This document shows positions 24,266 to 35,140 of a stretch of DNA of 64,000 nucleotides, piece after piece. Under the pieces are notes generated by a model. It was given only the letters and a program-made list of their open reading frames with translations. It ran no database searches and was not told the DNA's origin. The translations under genes and the position numbers were made by a program. Positions within the stretch are counted from its first letter, which is position 1, and every line of letters begins with the position of its first letter. This DNA comes from Solea solea (Eukaryota; Chordata; Actinopteri; Pleuronectiformes; Soleidae): assembly GCF_958295425.1 (NCBI RefSeq), contig NC_081153.1, positions 12,346,501 to 12,410,500 on the forward strand. The letters run 5' to 3'.

Positions 24266-26714
24266 GTTTAACAAACGTCCAAACGTTTCCTCCTGTCAGA
24301 CACTTCACGACGAGCCCGCGATGAAGAACTGGATGGTAACTCTTACCACTTCACAAGCCGGACAGAGATGGAGGTGGACGTGAAGGCCGGGCGCTTCCTG
24401 GAGCACGGCGAGTACGACGGCAACCTGTACGGCACCAAGATCGATTCCATCCATGAAGTGGTGGCCACCGGACGCACCTGCATCCTGGACGTCAACCCAC
24501 AGGTAAGAGACACTGTTAGGGGACAGTGTTATTGTTAGTATAGGGCTAGTTTTACCGAAGTACTCGTTTATTTTGACTGTGACATCTCCTCCTCCTGTGT
24601 GTGTGTGTGTGTGTCCAGGCTCTGAAGGTACTGAAAACAGCCGAGTTCATGCCTTACGTGGTTTTCGTAGCAGCACCAGATTTCGACACCCTCAAGGCCA
24701 TGCACAAAGCTGTGGTGGACGCAGGCATCACAACAAAGCAGCTTACAGTAAGTTCATGCTCATTTCTTCATGCACCGCAAACAACACTGTATGAGATATA
24801 GTTCATCTGTACATAACCCACACTAAAGCCCTGTTTGGACGGGAGAGGTGGTGAAAAGCAATTATTACCAGAGTTTCTAAGTAAAGATTACATCGACTTT
24901 CACCTCAGGTAAAAAAGGTCCAGGTAATACTAAACCAGCATAGATAGACCAGCAGTAAATGTGTATAAATATTCCATCATATCCTGTTTACAAGTAGTTT
25001 TCGGCAGATTTTAAAGCATTGAGGCGCATACCGTTTCTGCACTAGGCGGTCCGACAAGTCTGTGGCAAACCTTGGGTGTTTTTGGGATACAACGAGCATC
25101 ATTCTCAACCAAAACAAGGTTGAAAACTTGTCAGAGGCAGCACCTCGCTATGTAGTAGGCTTAAGCTTTGTGGTTAATAAAATAAAATCAACCAGTTGGC
25201 TAATCTGTTAATATTAATTTGACCGTATCCAACTGTTGTATGGTTAATTCCCGTGTTATGGATGTGACAGAACATGACGTGTGTGTGTGTGTCTGCGTCT
25301 GTGATATCAGGAAACAGCGTCACACGCATGGCGTCAGGAGGTGACGGCGGTGCGTACAATCGATGTAATCCTCCCACTTAGTTAGTGGTAGTTTTATTGA
25401 GATTTCTTACCCTGTGTGAATTTAGCAATTAATATTACACACGTCCTGTGGTGAAATCACATTACTCCACCTCCCCATGTAATACTTATCCCCCGTCTGA
25501 ATAGTGTTTAAGTCTCACAATCTATTTTGAATGCTCAAGGATTGGGTCCAGGTGTTTGCTGTTCGCACATGTACAACGCAGCAGGATGAGAAATGTCTAG
25601 AACATTTAGGCAGCGATGGCACCTGCTGGGTGGAGCAGGCAGGAGGCACGACACGACACTCAGTCACTTTTTCCACAGATTTCCCTGCTGTTTGATTGAT
25701 TTGATTGAACATCTCCAAACAATTTCAGGAAAATGTGTTGTTTTCTGTTTTATTAATAGTTACTTATCAGGCACTTAATGATAAAAGTATTCTTCACTAC
25801 AGTTTGATGGGATGACAGCGTTTCTGAAATATTCTTCTTCTTGTGTTTTATGGCAGCTGGTGTCCATAATGTTATGTAACACTGCCTCCTGCTGGATTTA
25901 ATCTATCATCCTTTTTGTTGGTTGTGTGTGTTAAAGGTTGCAGCGCTTAACTATTTACACACTACAGCTGGTGATTTTTGTTGTTGTTTTTATTCTGCCG
26001 TTGTTTGGCCGTCTTGAAGAGAAACAATATAACTTTATTATTATGGTGGGACTCACGTCAACATGACATTTTATATAAGAATGCCAGATTCTTTCATAAC
26101 AGAAAACAGGTTTTTCAAGACCTTTTTTTTTATACGTGTGCCTACTTTCTCACATTTTAATAAAAGCATGAATAAATGAATGAATGAATGAATTAAGTAA
26201 TTAATTAATGTGGAATTCACAGTAAGTTGAAGTTTAACTGACAACTGAAACATTTTAGAGTACGTGCTTATTTTTCCTTGCAATTTCCCTCGGTGTAGTA
26301 TTTTATTATGATTATTTATTATGAAAAGAACTACATAAATAAAGTTCACTTACTTCTTAAACTTTTAAAAAACATATGGAAATCCAAAAAGTGCATTCAT
26401 TTCACAAACGTGTGCAAAATGTAGTCCTTTTTGTCCAGTTATTTCTAAGACACAAAATTCCAGACTTTTAAGACTTTCAAGACCCTGAATATATACTATA
26501 AGTTTCCAGAACTCACCCGTCCTTTATGTGTTCGCAGGACGTGGACCTGCGGAAGACGGTGGACGAGAGCGCCCGCATCCAGCGGGCGTACAGCCACTAC
26601 TTTGACCTGACCATCGTCAACGACAACCTGGACAAGGCCTTTGAGATTTTACAGGCTGCTGTGGTCAAACTGTGCAGTGAACCCCAGTGGGTCCCCGTGA
26701 ACTGGGTGTACTGA
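10441..26714 (+). CDS. pals2: PALS2/MPP6-type MAGUK scaffold protein
   Basis: Scaffold of the p55/MPP family; it links Lin-7/CASK-type L27 partners and PDZ ligands at cell junctions. Coding exons: 10441-10573, 16621-16742, 17418-17570, 19984-20136, 20346-20573, 22370-22501, 22589-22685, 23873-23941, 24039-24200, 24300-24502, 24619-24747, 26538-26714. All splice phases close, giving 1758 nt and 585 aa. Order: two L27 repeats (about 46-165), PDZ with PLGVTF loop (about 175-257), SH3 (about 264-333), basic KKKKKMMY linker, guanylate-kinase-like domain (about 384-572) with P-loop-like GAQGVGRR. In this family that domain binds peptides rather than acting as a kinase. The C-terminus is WVPVNWVY. 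From MQQVLDNV onward it is 540 aa, the usual MPP6 length, preceded by a 45-aa extension. Sequence is closer to MPP6 than MPP2 in PDZ and GK; which fish duplicate (a or b) is not decided. The ATG at 10,441 follows an in-frame stop at 10,414. Confidence 0.93.
10984..11235 (-). repeat. tRNA-derived SINE-like repeat, antisense, with C/CA tract
   Basis: Reverse-oriented copy, starting 'tccatccatcttctaccac' and running through 'gtcaatttagagtgtccag'. It is interrupted by a poly-C/(CA)n tract at about 11,182-11,214. It lies in the first coding intron of pals2. Confidence 0.7.
13095..13590. mobile_element. Non-autonomous DNA transposon split by a SINE
   Basis: The outer arms are rich in TACTTAAGTA / AAGTAAAAGT words. 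The left arm (about 13,095-13,225) has 'tactgtacttaagtatcaaa' and the right arm (about 13,430-13,590) has 'tgtacttaagtacagtaaca', partly mirror images. This is the style of a common fish hAT-type MITE. Between them sits a SINE. No transposase frame is present. It lies in pals2 intron 1. Confidence 0.5.
13232..13425 (+). mobile_element. tRNA-derived SINE inserted in the MITE
   Basis: The head has A-box-like 'tagttcagtggt' and B-box-like 'gggttcaattcc' at tRNA spacing. It is followed by the body 'gtccttgaacaagacactta' and 'gtgaatgtgtgaatgg', typical of a widespread fish SINE body. Confidence 0.65.
16255..16385 (-). repeat. tRNA-derived SINE-like repeat fragment
   Basis: Antisense fragment with 'gagacgaacaacccttcact', 'ttttggactgtttgaggaaa' and 'cggagatcatgcagg' blocks. 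Ends about 240 nt upstream of pals2 coding exon 2. Confidence 0.6.
18110..18525. repeat. Dispersed repeat X, copy 1, with nested SINE
   Basis: A block starting 'ccacgtactcattgagttga' and containing 'ggcagttttggatgaaggcc' and 'caagtcaaccaagaaataat' is closely matched by 28,393-28,640. In this copy an antisense SINE fragment (about 18,340-18,482) separates 'gctataatttgctgctg' from 'catggaggaagttc', which are nearly adjacent in copy 2. Lies in a pals2 intron; a GA microsatellite (about 18,056-18,075) is just upstream. Confidence 0.75.
18615..18835. mobile_element. Palindromic MITE-like element, copy 1
   Basis: The arms are inverted: 'tgctccaacacacctgattc' on the left is mirrored by 'caggtgtgttggagcaggga' on the right, and 'ccctggtcccaggggac' by 'aggaccaggatt'. 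Related elements occur at 28,821-29,325 and 35,020-35,140. Non-coding; a common teleost MITE type. Confidence 0.7.
19470..19561. repeat. Tandem duplication, 46-bp unit
   Basis: Two near-identical copies of a 46-bp unit beginning 'ttcaaagtgagatgatg' start at 19,470 and 19,516. Confidence 0.9.
19620..19757 (+). mobile_element. L2-type LINE 3' end
   Basis: Reads 'ttgagctgctgtaatgccg', then 'ccactgtgagataaataaag', then 'ctatcttatctta'. This is the characteristic 3' tail of fish L2-like LINEs, with short TCTTA repeats at the end. Only the untranslated tail is recognisable. Confidence 0.6.
20816..20975 (+). repeat. Dispersed repeat (AACC-rich family)
   Basis: Member of the family described at 1495-1700: 'ggacactgcattgacttcaa', 'aaccataaccataaccag', 'taggaccaggttgtggtctc'. 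CA runs on both sides. Confidence 0.6.
21100..21482. mobile_element. hAT-type non-autonomous transposon relic
   Basis: The right end is 'gtttgacacccctg' and the left end is a degraded 'gtcaaatgtatggcccacgg'. Internally there is 'ggcccacctgttggtccaat' and 'ggtccggccctcttgagatc'. These blocks match a hAT-like MITE widespread in fish and reptiles. It interrupts two copies of the AACC-rich repeat in a pals2 intron. Confidence 0.6.
21540..21770 (+). repeat. Dispersed repeat (AACC-rich family)
   Basis: 'ggacactaaattgacttcca', 'cttaaccataaccagttaaa', 'attaggaccagtttatggtc'. Followed by a CA run at about 21,781-21,799. Confidence 0.6.
22790..23205 (+). repeat. Two more copies of the AACC-rich repeat with CA microsatellite
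   Basis: The first copy is about 22,790-22,950 ('aacctttacccaaacccta', 'ggtcttaaccctgaaaaggc'). A CA-rich run follows at 22,968-23,002, and a second copy at about 23,025-23,205 ('cctacattcatttggacagc', 'taggaccaggttttgttctc'). The AACCCTAA words resemble telomere repeat but are part of this dispersed family. Confidence 0.6.
24218..24263. repeat. (AT)n microsatellite close to an exon
   Basis: About 22 AT units begin 18 nt after the donor of the pals2 exon ending 24,200 and end about 37 nt before the next exon at 24,300. The intron is only 99 nt, so repeat length takes up much of it. Confidence 0.9.
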
Positions 26715-27620
26715 GGAGCGACTGAGCCTCCAGCATGTCTGTGTGCTTCTGACCACAAAGGCCAAAGAAGAGGAGAAGAGTGGCGAAGATCCTTCTGCAA
26801 AAAAAGATAACACAAATAACAAAACAAACAAAAAAAAAAAGTCTCCTTCTAATTGCTCTCTCTCTTCTTAGGCCTACACGGCTTGCAACTTTTTTTCTAC
26901 TCAAAACTCAAAAGGGAAAGAGTGATTATTTATTTTATAACTTTTTATGAAAGATCTTTCTATTCAATGTGGAATTCCAGTGAGAATGGAAACTGAAAAA
27001 GAAAAAAAAAATCTGGTCCCGTACGTGGGCCCATATTTTTGCATTAATTTATTGTTGTGGTAGTTTCCGTCTTATTTTGTAGCACGTGTTCGTGTCGGTC
27101 TTCCTTTTTTTCCTGCGCGCCGACCCGGGATTTACGATCACCACCGCGAGCTCCACTGTGAAGACGATGAAAGCCAATGATTTCTCAGCAGTCTGTGTCC
27201 AAGAAAACCTGTCCGTGTCAAACATCATCGCCATGTTTGAGCAACCCGTGTAGCTCTGATTTATGTCCCCCTCCCGACGTTTAGCTGGGCAGTCTGCACT
27301 CAAACTCCTCAACACCCGATCGTGTACTTTTTCAAAAGTGAAACAGTTTTGTTACAGTAGTTTTTCCATCCGTGTGGTGATTTATAGTGTCGTGTATAGT
27401 GTCACACACCATGAATTTTTATTTTATTTTTACTTTTATTCCCCTCGATGTGAGGCTGTCGTCTGGAGTGTGATCATCGTCGTTAACGTCTGCATCCACC
27501 AACGTGTGTTCACGTCGTCTAAATGTGAGTGTGTCCCCTTCCTTGTGTTCCTCATCTCCAGTGCTGCAGCACTGTTCGCCAAAGCCCGGGTCATACTCCA
27601 AAATAAACCATGACATTTAC
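26715..27620 (+). other. pals2: pals2 3' UTR (probable)
   Basis: Sequence after the TGA has A-rich tracts and no repeats. The best polyadenylation signal is AATAAA at about 27,602, with another at about 27,852. The end point is inferred from the hexamer only. Confidence 0.5.
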
Positions 27621-28309
27621 CACTATTACATCTGGTTGGTAGGTTAACTGCGGGCTGCAATATAAATTTATACTTAAACATAATGGATGGATTTTGGATA
27701 AAATTCTACAACCACTAAATGTTTCTGAAAAAGATCTTGCACCTCGTCTTTGTGATGTAACATTTTAACATCCCTGACATCATGAACAGCCCGACATCAA
27801 CTTCATGTTCCACAGATTTGCTTCTACATTTATATCAACAAGGTAATGATGAATAAAGTTTATTAAACCTCACAAGGCTTTGTTATAATTTGTGGATTAT
27901 TATTATTCTTGTTGCTGTAGGAGCCAATCTGATCATTTATCCTGATTATCTTGTGTGTTTGCTTACACATTAATTGCTTGTTATGGTGTTGGTGAGTCTT
28001 ACATCACCAGTTTATCCACCTTGAAACAAAACAGGTCTTCGCCTGCACCCAGCAGTGTGGCTAAAATCAGGACTGATTTGTCACTACATTCATTATTATT
28101 TGTTTATTAGTTTAGTTGACAGGGACCATGTACAGAACCAGGTCTATACCAGAGTTAGCTGAATAGCTCATCTGCATCTGTGGTCCAATTTGTTATAATT
28201 AAACTGAACTCATGGGTGTTTATCAGACCTCAGTACTTTTTTTAGTCCAAAAGCACAACATCAAAATCAGCCAGTGCTTTATCAGGCTTTGGTCATTCAG
28301 TCATACATC

Positions 28310-28690
28310 TTCTACCACTTTATCCTCCACGTGAGAGTTGCAGGTGCCAATCCCAGCTGACATAGGGGCGATAGGCAGGGTACAAACTTGATAGATTATA
28401 CCACATACTCATTGAGTTGATAAAAATGTTTCTTTTCTGTGAGACACAGTATTTTAAATGCTGAGAGGCAGTTTTGGATGAAGGCCACTTCAAGGACACT
28501 CAAGTCAACCAAGAAATAATATAGTAAATGTATTTTGTTGCCAATCCATCCAGACTTAATTAATTAATTCTTTTTTTTTTATTATTTAAAGCTATAATTT
28601 GCTGCTGTGATGGAACATGGAGGAAGTTCCATCCATCCATTTTCTACCACTTTATCCTTCACATGAGGGTCGCTCACACACAAACGAGGA
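28310..28690. repeat. SINE fragments flanking repeat X, copy 2
   Basis: An antisense SINE fragment ('cttctaccactttatcctcc', about 28,310-28,392) is followed by repeat X (28,393-28,640, matching 18,110-18,525). A second SINE piece begins at about 28,624 ('ccatccattttctaccac'). Confidence 0.7.
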
Positions 28691-28820
28691 TAACATACAC
28701 ACTCCAGGCAGAAAAGGCCCTTGTTTCCACCGGGTTTGCGAACCCGGGTGTTCTACACCGACCATGTTTATGTCATTCAGTCATATTCATAACACAGTTT
28801 TTCTTTTAAAATACCTTAAT

Positions 28821-29325
28821 AAGGCGGTGTTTCCCAATCCTGTGCCCTGCATGTTGTAGAGGGTGCCCTGCTCCAACACACCTGATTCTACTGATCTAAT
28901 CAAGCTCTGCAGCAGCCTGTTAACGACCCATTCATTAGAATCAGGTGTGTTGGAGCACGGCCAATCACAGCCCTCGGCCCACAGCCCTCGGTTTTATGTA
29001 ATTCTAATATTTATGGGCCGGGACAGAGTCAAACAGAAAATGGGGGTTCGTGACCCGGCTGTGACAGGCAGATCCATTTTATTATGTTATTATGTTATCT
29101 GACTCCAGATGGGATAGAAATGGCTTGGATTTGGTTGCATTGCCGTTTAAATATGATAATTGTGACAATGAAAATTTCATAAAACAGTGCAGTTGTGTGT
29201 AACTTTTAGTGTTAAAAAAAACATCTGATGTGACCCTTGGCCCCCGAAAATCTTCACATTATCAAATCTAGCCCTCGTTAAAATAAGTTTCAGCACCCCT
29301 GATCTAGGGTTGGGAAACACTGCCT
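28821..29325. mobile_element. MITE with inverted ends, copy 2
   Basis: The left end 'aaggcggtgtttcccaa' is mirrored at the right end by 'ttgggaaacactgcctt' (one mismatch). The inner palindrome 'tgctccaacacacctgattc' / 'gaatcaggtgtgttggagca' is the same as at 18,615-18,835. The interior beyond about 29,000 carries extra sequence ending 'cagcacccctgat', suggesting a second insertion. No clean target duplication was found. Confidence 0.7.
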
Positions 29326-29894
29326 TAATGTTTGTGTTAAGACACAAATTAACAAAAAAAAAAAAAAACAGGTTTTCAGGAATAAAATGTGTATGTTCTT
29401 CTAAAAATCAAAAGCCCCCTGACACAAAGACTCGCCTGTCTGTAGTAAAATGATCTAAAGCAAAAGGATGATTTCACAACGTCGTGGTAAAAAAGCCATT
29501 TGCTTTGGACATAATGTGACACGGTTTTCTATATTGTATAACTGCTCATGACAGAACATAATAACCTGCAGGGCCACGAGGGGAAATGTCACGGTGATCC
29601 CAGCACTCACACTTATCCAGCTAAAGCAGCTCCGCGGTTCTGCCGAGCCACTTTATCCAGCTGCAGCACTTCAGTTTGACCGAGGCGTCTTTCACGGAGA
29701 CTGTCAGGTCACAAAAGCTGTTTCATTTAAGGCTGAATTCCATTCACCTGCACATGGCTTTTTAGACTCATACGACGTTTATTCACCTTTTCCAAAAGTC
29801 ACATTCAAGCACTCTCCACAGTTGTGAAAAAAGATATTCACTTACTCAACAGAAAAAGAAGATTCTTCCATGCTAATAAAAGCCAAAGTTGTGT

Positions 29895-30050
29895 GTCATA
29901 ATAGGCCACTTTATTGGGTACACCTGTGTAACTGCTTGTTAATGCAAATAACTCACCAATCACATGGCAGATATAGTCTGTGGTTTTAGGTATGAAGAAA
30001 CGTGAAGAGAAGGAAGAACAGGTATAAGAGTGACCTTGAATGTTAAATAA
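29895..30050. repeat. Dispersed repeat fragment
   Basis: Begins 'ggccactttattgggtacac', then 'tgcttgttaatgcaaataac' and 'aatcacatggcag'. This block is common and dispersed in fish genomes. Truncated; the family is not named here. Confidence 0.5.
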
Positions 30051-30274
30051 ATAAACATTTTAAAGCCAATATCTGCTGATATAACCTGTCCTGTCCAGTA
30101 CCTACGACATGTAGTATGGTTGACTGCATGCCTTGTGGTGTCGGGACAGTTTTCTGTGCACAGGATGAGTCTGTGACAGATAGATGAAGTCAGGGCGAGG
30201 GAGAGTGAGAGTGAGAGAGAGAGGCGTGGACAACAGTATCAATAACAGTATATGTGTAAATCACCTTATAGACC

Positions 30275-30346
30275 TCCCTGGTGGTCTAGTGGTTAGGATT
30301 CGGCGCTCTCACCGCCGCGGCCCGGGTTCGATTCCCGGTCAGGGAA
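30275..30346 (+). tRNA. tRNA-Glu (anticodon CTC)
   Basis: A 72-nt cloverleaf decoding GAG codons. The acceptor arm is TCCCTGG with the matching 3' strand in the CAGGGAA end. The D arm carries the A box (TGGTCTAGTGG). The anticodon stem is CGGCG/CGCCG around loop CTCTCAC, with CTC at 30,308-30,310. The T arm carries the B box GGTTCGATTCC. A TTTT run at 30,353-30,356 is a good RNA polymerase III terminator. CCA is not encoded, as expected in vertebrates. The sequence is identical, as far as I can recall, to the conserved vertebrate tRNA-Glu-CTC, with no SINE body attached, so it is a real gene rather than a SINE head. Confidence 0.95.
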
Positions 30347-30356
30347 CTACGCTTTT

Positions 30357-30438
30357 CAGCCTAGCATGGGGGTGGATGACACTGTCATCTACCTGCAGGA
30401 CCGAGCTCTTTCTCACCTGGAGAAGTTCTCTGATGATT
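30357..30438 (+). pseudogene. L2-type LINE reverse transcriptase fragment, 5' piece
   Basis: Encodes GVDDTVIYLQDRALSHLEK, the stretch just before the RT motif usually reading FDFSSAFNT in L2-clade LINEs. It is cut off by the inverted-repeat element at 30,439. Confidence 0.45.
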
Positions 30439-31543
30439 CGTTTCTCAATACTCAATACTCAAGTAAGCAAGTATGTTCTTGCGTACTTGGGAAGTATATA
30501 CTTGCCAAGTACGGGACGTACACAAGTATGTGGTTGTTTCGCAATACTCAAGTATGTAAGTATGTATGTATTGTTCTGCTGTTTGAATGGTGGCTGGCGC
30601 CAAGTGCTGCAGCCTCATTACCTCCACCTACGGTGTTGTTAAATGAACATATGAAATACTTTTAATAAATGCATATATATATGTTGTTATTATTTTTACA
30701 TTTTAAATATTTAACTTTATTAATTTATTAAATATACAATCCAAATAATACAATGCGGAAAATAGATATATTGCAGCATTGTAGAGTAGTATATATATAT
30801 ATATATATATATATATAACTTGTACAAATATATACTACTCTACATATCTAATATTTACTTATTATATTTAAATACAGATACAATGACCGTGCAACTTTAA
30901 TATAAATCTAACATTAACTTAAAATATAAAAATAAAAAAAACATTAATAATATACAAACTTTCAAACTGTCAGGTCAAAATGTTTCCATTAAAAACAAAA
31001 TAACACGTCAACAACAAATCTATGGATCATACCAAGCATCTAATGACAGCGAGGTCTGAGCCAGCGGATCATTTCATCAGGACAGGCCGAGGTAACGCTG
31101 CTCTGTGCCGGGCAGTGAGCGCCGAGCGTCCGCAGAGGCGGAGCTGATCACCTCCGACAAACGTTGCTGCCAAACTATAAATACGTCATATCTTCATACA
31201 CAAAGCACATGTTTGAATTCTAAATGACTCATTTCTCGCCTCAAATGATGTTAAAACTTTGTTCCGGGACACAGAAAAATATTTATTTCAGATTTATATT
31301 TCTATTATCTGCTGCTATGCTCCGCCGAAATGTATTCTGGGATACATGGCCATCCCAAGTACGCTTAAGTCACCTCCGATGCATACTTGGTAAAAATGGG
31401 CGGAGCGAGAACACTTCCGGGTTTGAGAACCGTCCTCGCTGTTCGCTTACTTGAGAATTGGAACAGCACTTGGACTGAGGCTGATGACGTTTTCACAAGT
31501 ACGGGAGTACGCAAGTACGCACAAGTATGGATATTGAGAAACG
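30439..31543. mobile_element. DNA transposon-like element inside a LINE
   Basis: The ends are inverted: left 'cgtttctcaata', right 'tattgagaaacg'. Both ends carry clusters of ACTTG/CAAGT words (e.g. 'cacaagtacgggagtacgca'). An AT run lies at about 30,790-30,818. It separates two pieces of an L2-type RT frame. It encodes no transposase. No target duplication is evident beyond the CG at each edge, so the superfamily is undecided. Confidence 0.55.
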
Positions 31544-31720
31544 GCCATTGTCATCTTACAAATACCTGGGTGTTCACATTAACAATAAACTGGACTGGTC
31601 TGATCAGGCTGCTGCACTTCAGAGCAGTCTCTACCTGTTGAAGAGACTAAGGTCTTTTGGAGTGCATGGAGACCTGCACACCTTAACACTGCTGATCTAC
31701 TGGGACTTAATATATTTTCT
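31544..31720 (+). pseudogene. L2-type LINE reverse transcriptase fragment, 3' piece
   Basis: Encodes YKYLGVHINNKLDWSDQAA followed by LYLLKRLRSFGVHG, the thumb region of L2-clade reverse transcriptase. About 170 residues that should lie between this and the 5' piece are missing. Truncated and dead. Confidence 0.7.
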
Positions 31721-32045
31721 AATATTCCACCAGAACTATTTGTTATAAAAGAAATACATTTGCAATTTCAAGCACTCAATCCAAAACTCAAGCATTTTAT
31801 AAACTAGGGATGCAGAATATTGGACTTTTTTGATAAGGATTCTTATCAGCAGCAGTGGGCCGATAAGGATCTAGAGGTCTAGGGTGTCGCACAGGGCAGC
31901 AGAGACCTGTCAAGAAACCTGTTTCTAGTCAAAGTGCTGCTGTGGAAAAAGAGGCCATTTGTTTAAACACTTTCAATACAATCATACAACAATTATCCCT
32001 TTATAAATAAACAACCATGAGACAAAAACCTTTTTTTTTTTTTTA
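31721..32045. other. Intergenic DNA, little recognised
   Basis: AT-rich. A stretch at about 31,805-31,870 ('agggatgcagaatattggac', 'ccgataaggatc') resembles the edge of a further dispersed repeat. Nothing else stands out. Confidence 0.4.
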
Positions 32046-32611
32046 AAACAATTTATTAATTAATGCAACTTACAGTCAAGCCAAAGAGTGAACTACATTA
32101 AGTGATACGTATTCACATTATGTCATCTAACAGGGTTTTACAGCATATCTTGTGTTCCGTAAGCGTAATTGTTAACAAAAAAAAATAAGTAAATGTAAAA
32201 TAGAAATCAAAAGCTTACAATTTTACAACAACAAGAACAAGGAGCTTAGCAGTGGATGTAAAACAAATACAAAAAAAAAAAAAAAAAAAAGACCCTCACC
32301 AGAACAGGAATGACAGCATATTCAGTTTTGGCATGTTGTGGTTTAAAATATGGGGAGAGAAAAGAGAAACTCAAAAAGAAAAAGAAAAAAGAAGAGCTGA
32401 AAATGACACAAATGAAGGGAGGTTTGAATTCACACGGCTGTGCAGGTCTGCCTTTGCCAAAAGACTTTGGTCACTTTGCTTCTCCATCACGGTTTAGAAT
32501 GGGGGGGGGATAAAAATAAAGCTCAAGGTATAAAATGAAATTGACTGAGGATAAATAACAATGACGAGAAATGGAGCGTCCCGGAATCAGCTCTGTGACA
32601 GAACCAATGGA

Positions 32612-32650
32612 TGCATGAATGAATGAATGAATGAATGAATGAATGAATGA
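32612..32650. repeat. (GAAT)n microsatellite
   Basis: About nine perfect GAAT units. Confidence 0.9.
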
Positions 32651-35019
32651 GGGGATGATGTTTTTATACTCTTAGAGAAGAAGCTACAGATGATTGTCTG
32701 TTTTGTTCCTTAAACGAGCAAGAAAATCAAAAAAGTGTTGCAGTCAACTGCAACTCCAGGACAGCCCCTACATTCATGGGAGGTAGATAACATGGCAACG
32801 ACACAACACGGGATTAAAAACCAAAGAAATAAAACGTGTCTGAGGTGGAGGAGTCGAGCTCTACGTTGTCAAGTGTGTATGTGAGAGATTGTAGTGCATA
32901 CCGGAATTTGTTCAACGTTTAAGGCCAAATGGGAGCCTCGCTAGATCTGAGGCTTGTTTTAAGACAAAGGTGCAGAGGGGGGAGTGTGGGACGGGGGACA
33001 GAGGGGGGGGAGGACACAGTAAACAGATAAAGACCATGTCACGGCAATACCTGAGTCAACAGTCGTTTCAAAAACCACAGAGCCTCGCAGGACGATCTCT
33101 CTGTCAACTAAATCCAAGGTTGTTGTGTTTTTTTTTGGCTACACAGACACGGGGAGTAAAAAAGAAAAAAAGACGTGGCTACAGCTGAGAAATGGTCGTG
33201 TTCTGATGCGATACAGATTGTAAAAAAATGGCATAAGTGACTGATTATCATTTGGCCACGAGGAATAACACGCTCCTCTGTTACAACAGACTAAAGAAAG
33301 AAAGAAAAAAACAGCTTGCGGCACATGCACAGCCCGAAGTGACGTTCAACCCTCCCACAGGGGGACAATTAAAATCTTATTTGAAAAATATGAAGTACAC
33401 CAAAAGAAAAAAAAAAAGTCAATGCAGCATATATCAGGCTTATGAGGTACTTCATGAATATATATATGTATAGATATATCAACCTTTTAGAAAAGCTCTT
33501 CAAAGTCATATTATTCCTTATAATTCTTAGTGATAGAATAAAATACCTCGTCTGTTATTTCTATTTTTTTTTTTGTTTTTTTTTTTTAAACTTTCTGCCC
33601 AACCACTCGTGGACATTTTTTTTGAGACTGCTTTGAAAGTGCAAAACACAAATACTGATCGTTCTATGCAGCATCTACACGCAAGGTTGCAAGATAATTA
33701 AAGTTGTTGTTTTGTTTTTCCGTTAAATAAGTTGCGCAGCAGATTTTTTTTGTCACACCTTTGCGTAAAATGAACTCCGATGAAGACAGTGATCCCACAA
33801 AAAAGGCACACAAACTATCAACTATCGACACGCTGGATGTAACCCTCTTTTTTTTTAAATGACAATAATCTCACACACAAGCTCATATGTACCTTTCACT
33901 GACGTTTACAATTCATTGTGAAGTAAAATGTGTATATTCCCTTTGTAAAATTGTTGCATGAAAAAAAACGACATCTCGAAAACCCCCAAACAAAACAAAA
34001 ATAAGAAGAAGAGAGAACTAGGCATGAGTGTGGATAATCGTAGGAGAAGTGGAAAGGAAGTGAAGAGAAATCGGAGACATTCACCCCGGTTTTATTGCAG
34101 TACTGGGTTAAACAGCGGCGGAGAAAGAAATGGAGGCGTTTGATCACGTTGGAGTGGCTCGATCCAATACTAAGCTGTAAAACCAAACAAAATAAGAAAA
34201 TAGTCGGTTCCTCTTGTTTTCCTACCCATATGCTAAGCGTTGTTCTGCTAATCATAAGTCTACAATGTTTGTCGGCGTCGAGAGGACAGACAATTACACT
34301 CGGACATTATTGTTGTACACACGTCTACAAACACTCCTCCACATCACATCGAGGTGTATGTGGAAAAACTAACACGTCAAAGCGCATTTATCAGCTTTTT
34401 TTCAACGATCTAGTCGCGACTACGGCTGATTTCGCGACACGAGTCCCATATTGTGCGCGGTCATCGTTGAAAAATGAAGGACTTGCATGAAACGATGAGA
34501 CAATTACCCAATTACAAAAATTTGGTCTGATAAAAATGCGTCTAAAGCAACCAACCACTTGTACATGATTACGTTTTCCTGTTGTTTAGGTTAAAAAATA
34601 AAATAAAAGAACAGTGTTCTCACATGATATTTGTTGGCTTAAATTAGTTTGGTCACTACAATTTTTGACGGTTTTGTTTGTGTATCATTATAAATTAGGG
34701 ACAATATTAAACAAGCACCTGACACTGCTCTGAGGTAGTTCATCCCAAGTTGTTAAATGAAATAAAAAAAGTCTTTCTGAAGACTGGCAAATGTTTTGAA
34801 AACATACAAAAACAGCCTTGCACAATTGGCTGCATGTAAAATCAACTGGATGGCATTGGTTTGGTTTTGGTTTGGTTTGGTTTGGTGAGGCTTGACGGCC
34901 ACGGACATCACCTCAAATGTCCACCAGATGCAGCTTTGTCACATTTCGGCTCATGTCATGTTTCCTAAAGTCTCAGCTCTGGTAAAATTGTGGCTTGTAT
35001 GCGACATTTTCTCTGCTGC

Positions 35020-35140
35020 TGCTGCAGCACCAGAGCACCAGAGACACACCTGATTCAAATGAATGGCTCGTTATCAGGCTCCTGCAGAGCTCGTTGACGA
35101 GCTGATCATTTGAATCAGGTGTGTTTACCGGATTATTTGA
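35020..35140. mobile_element. Palindromic MITE scrap
   Basis: 'cacacctgattcaaatgaat' is mirrored by 'catttgaatcaggtgtg' with a 'ggctcgttatcaggct' centre. It is the same family as 18,615-18,835, lacking the outer arms. Confidence 0.7.

Noticed and set aside
28821..29325. 8-bp target duplication at the MITE ends
   Set aside because: TTAAT is shared by both flanks but the copies are out of register, so a hAT assignment could not be supported from the duplication.
30184..30642. 152-aa plus-strand open frame
   Set aside because: It reads straight through the tRNA gene and into a transposon end; a chance frame.
33896..34255. 119-aa minus-strand open frame in the presumed ago2 3' UTR
   Set aside because: Phe/Cys/Ser-rich translation of AT-rich DNA with no domain; no support as a gene.
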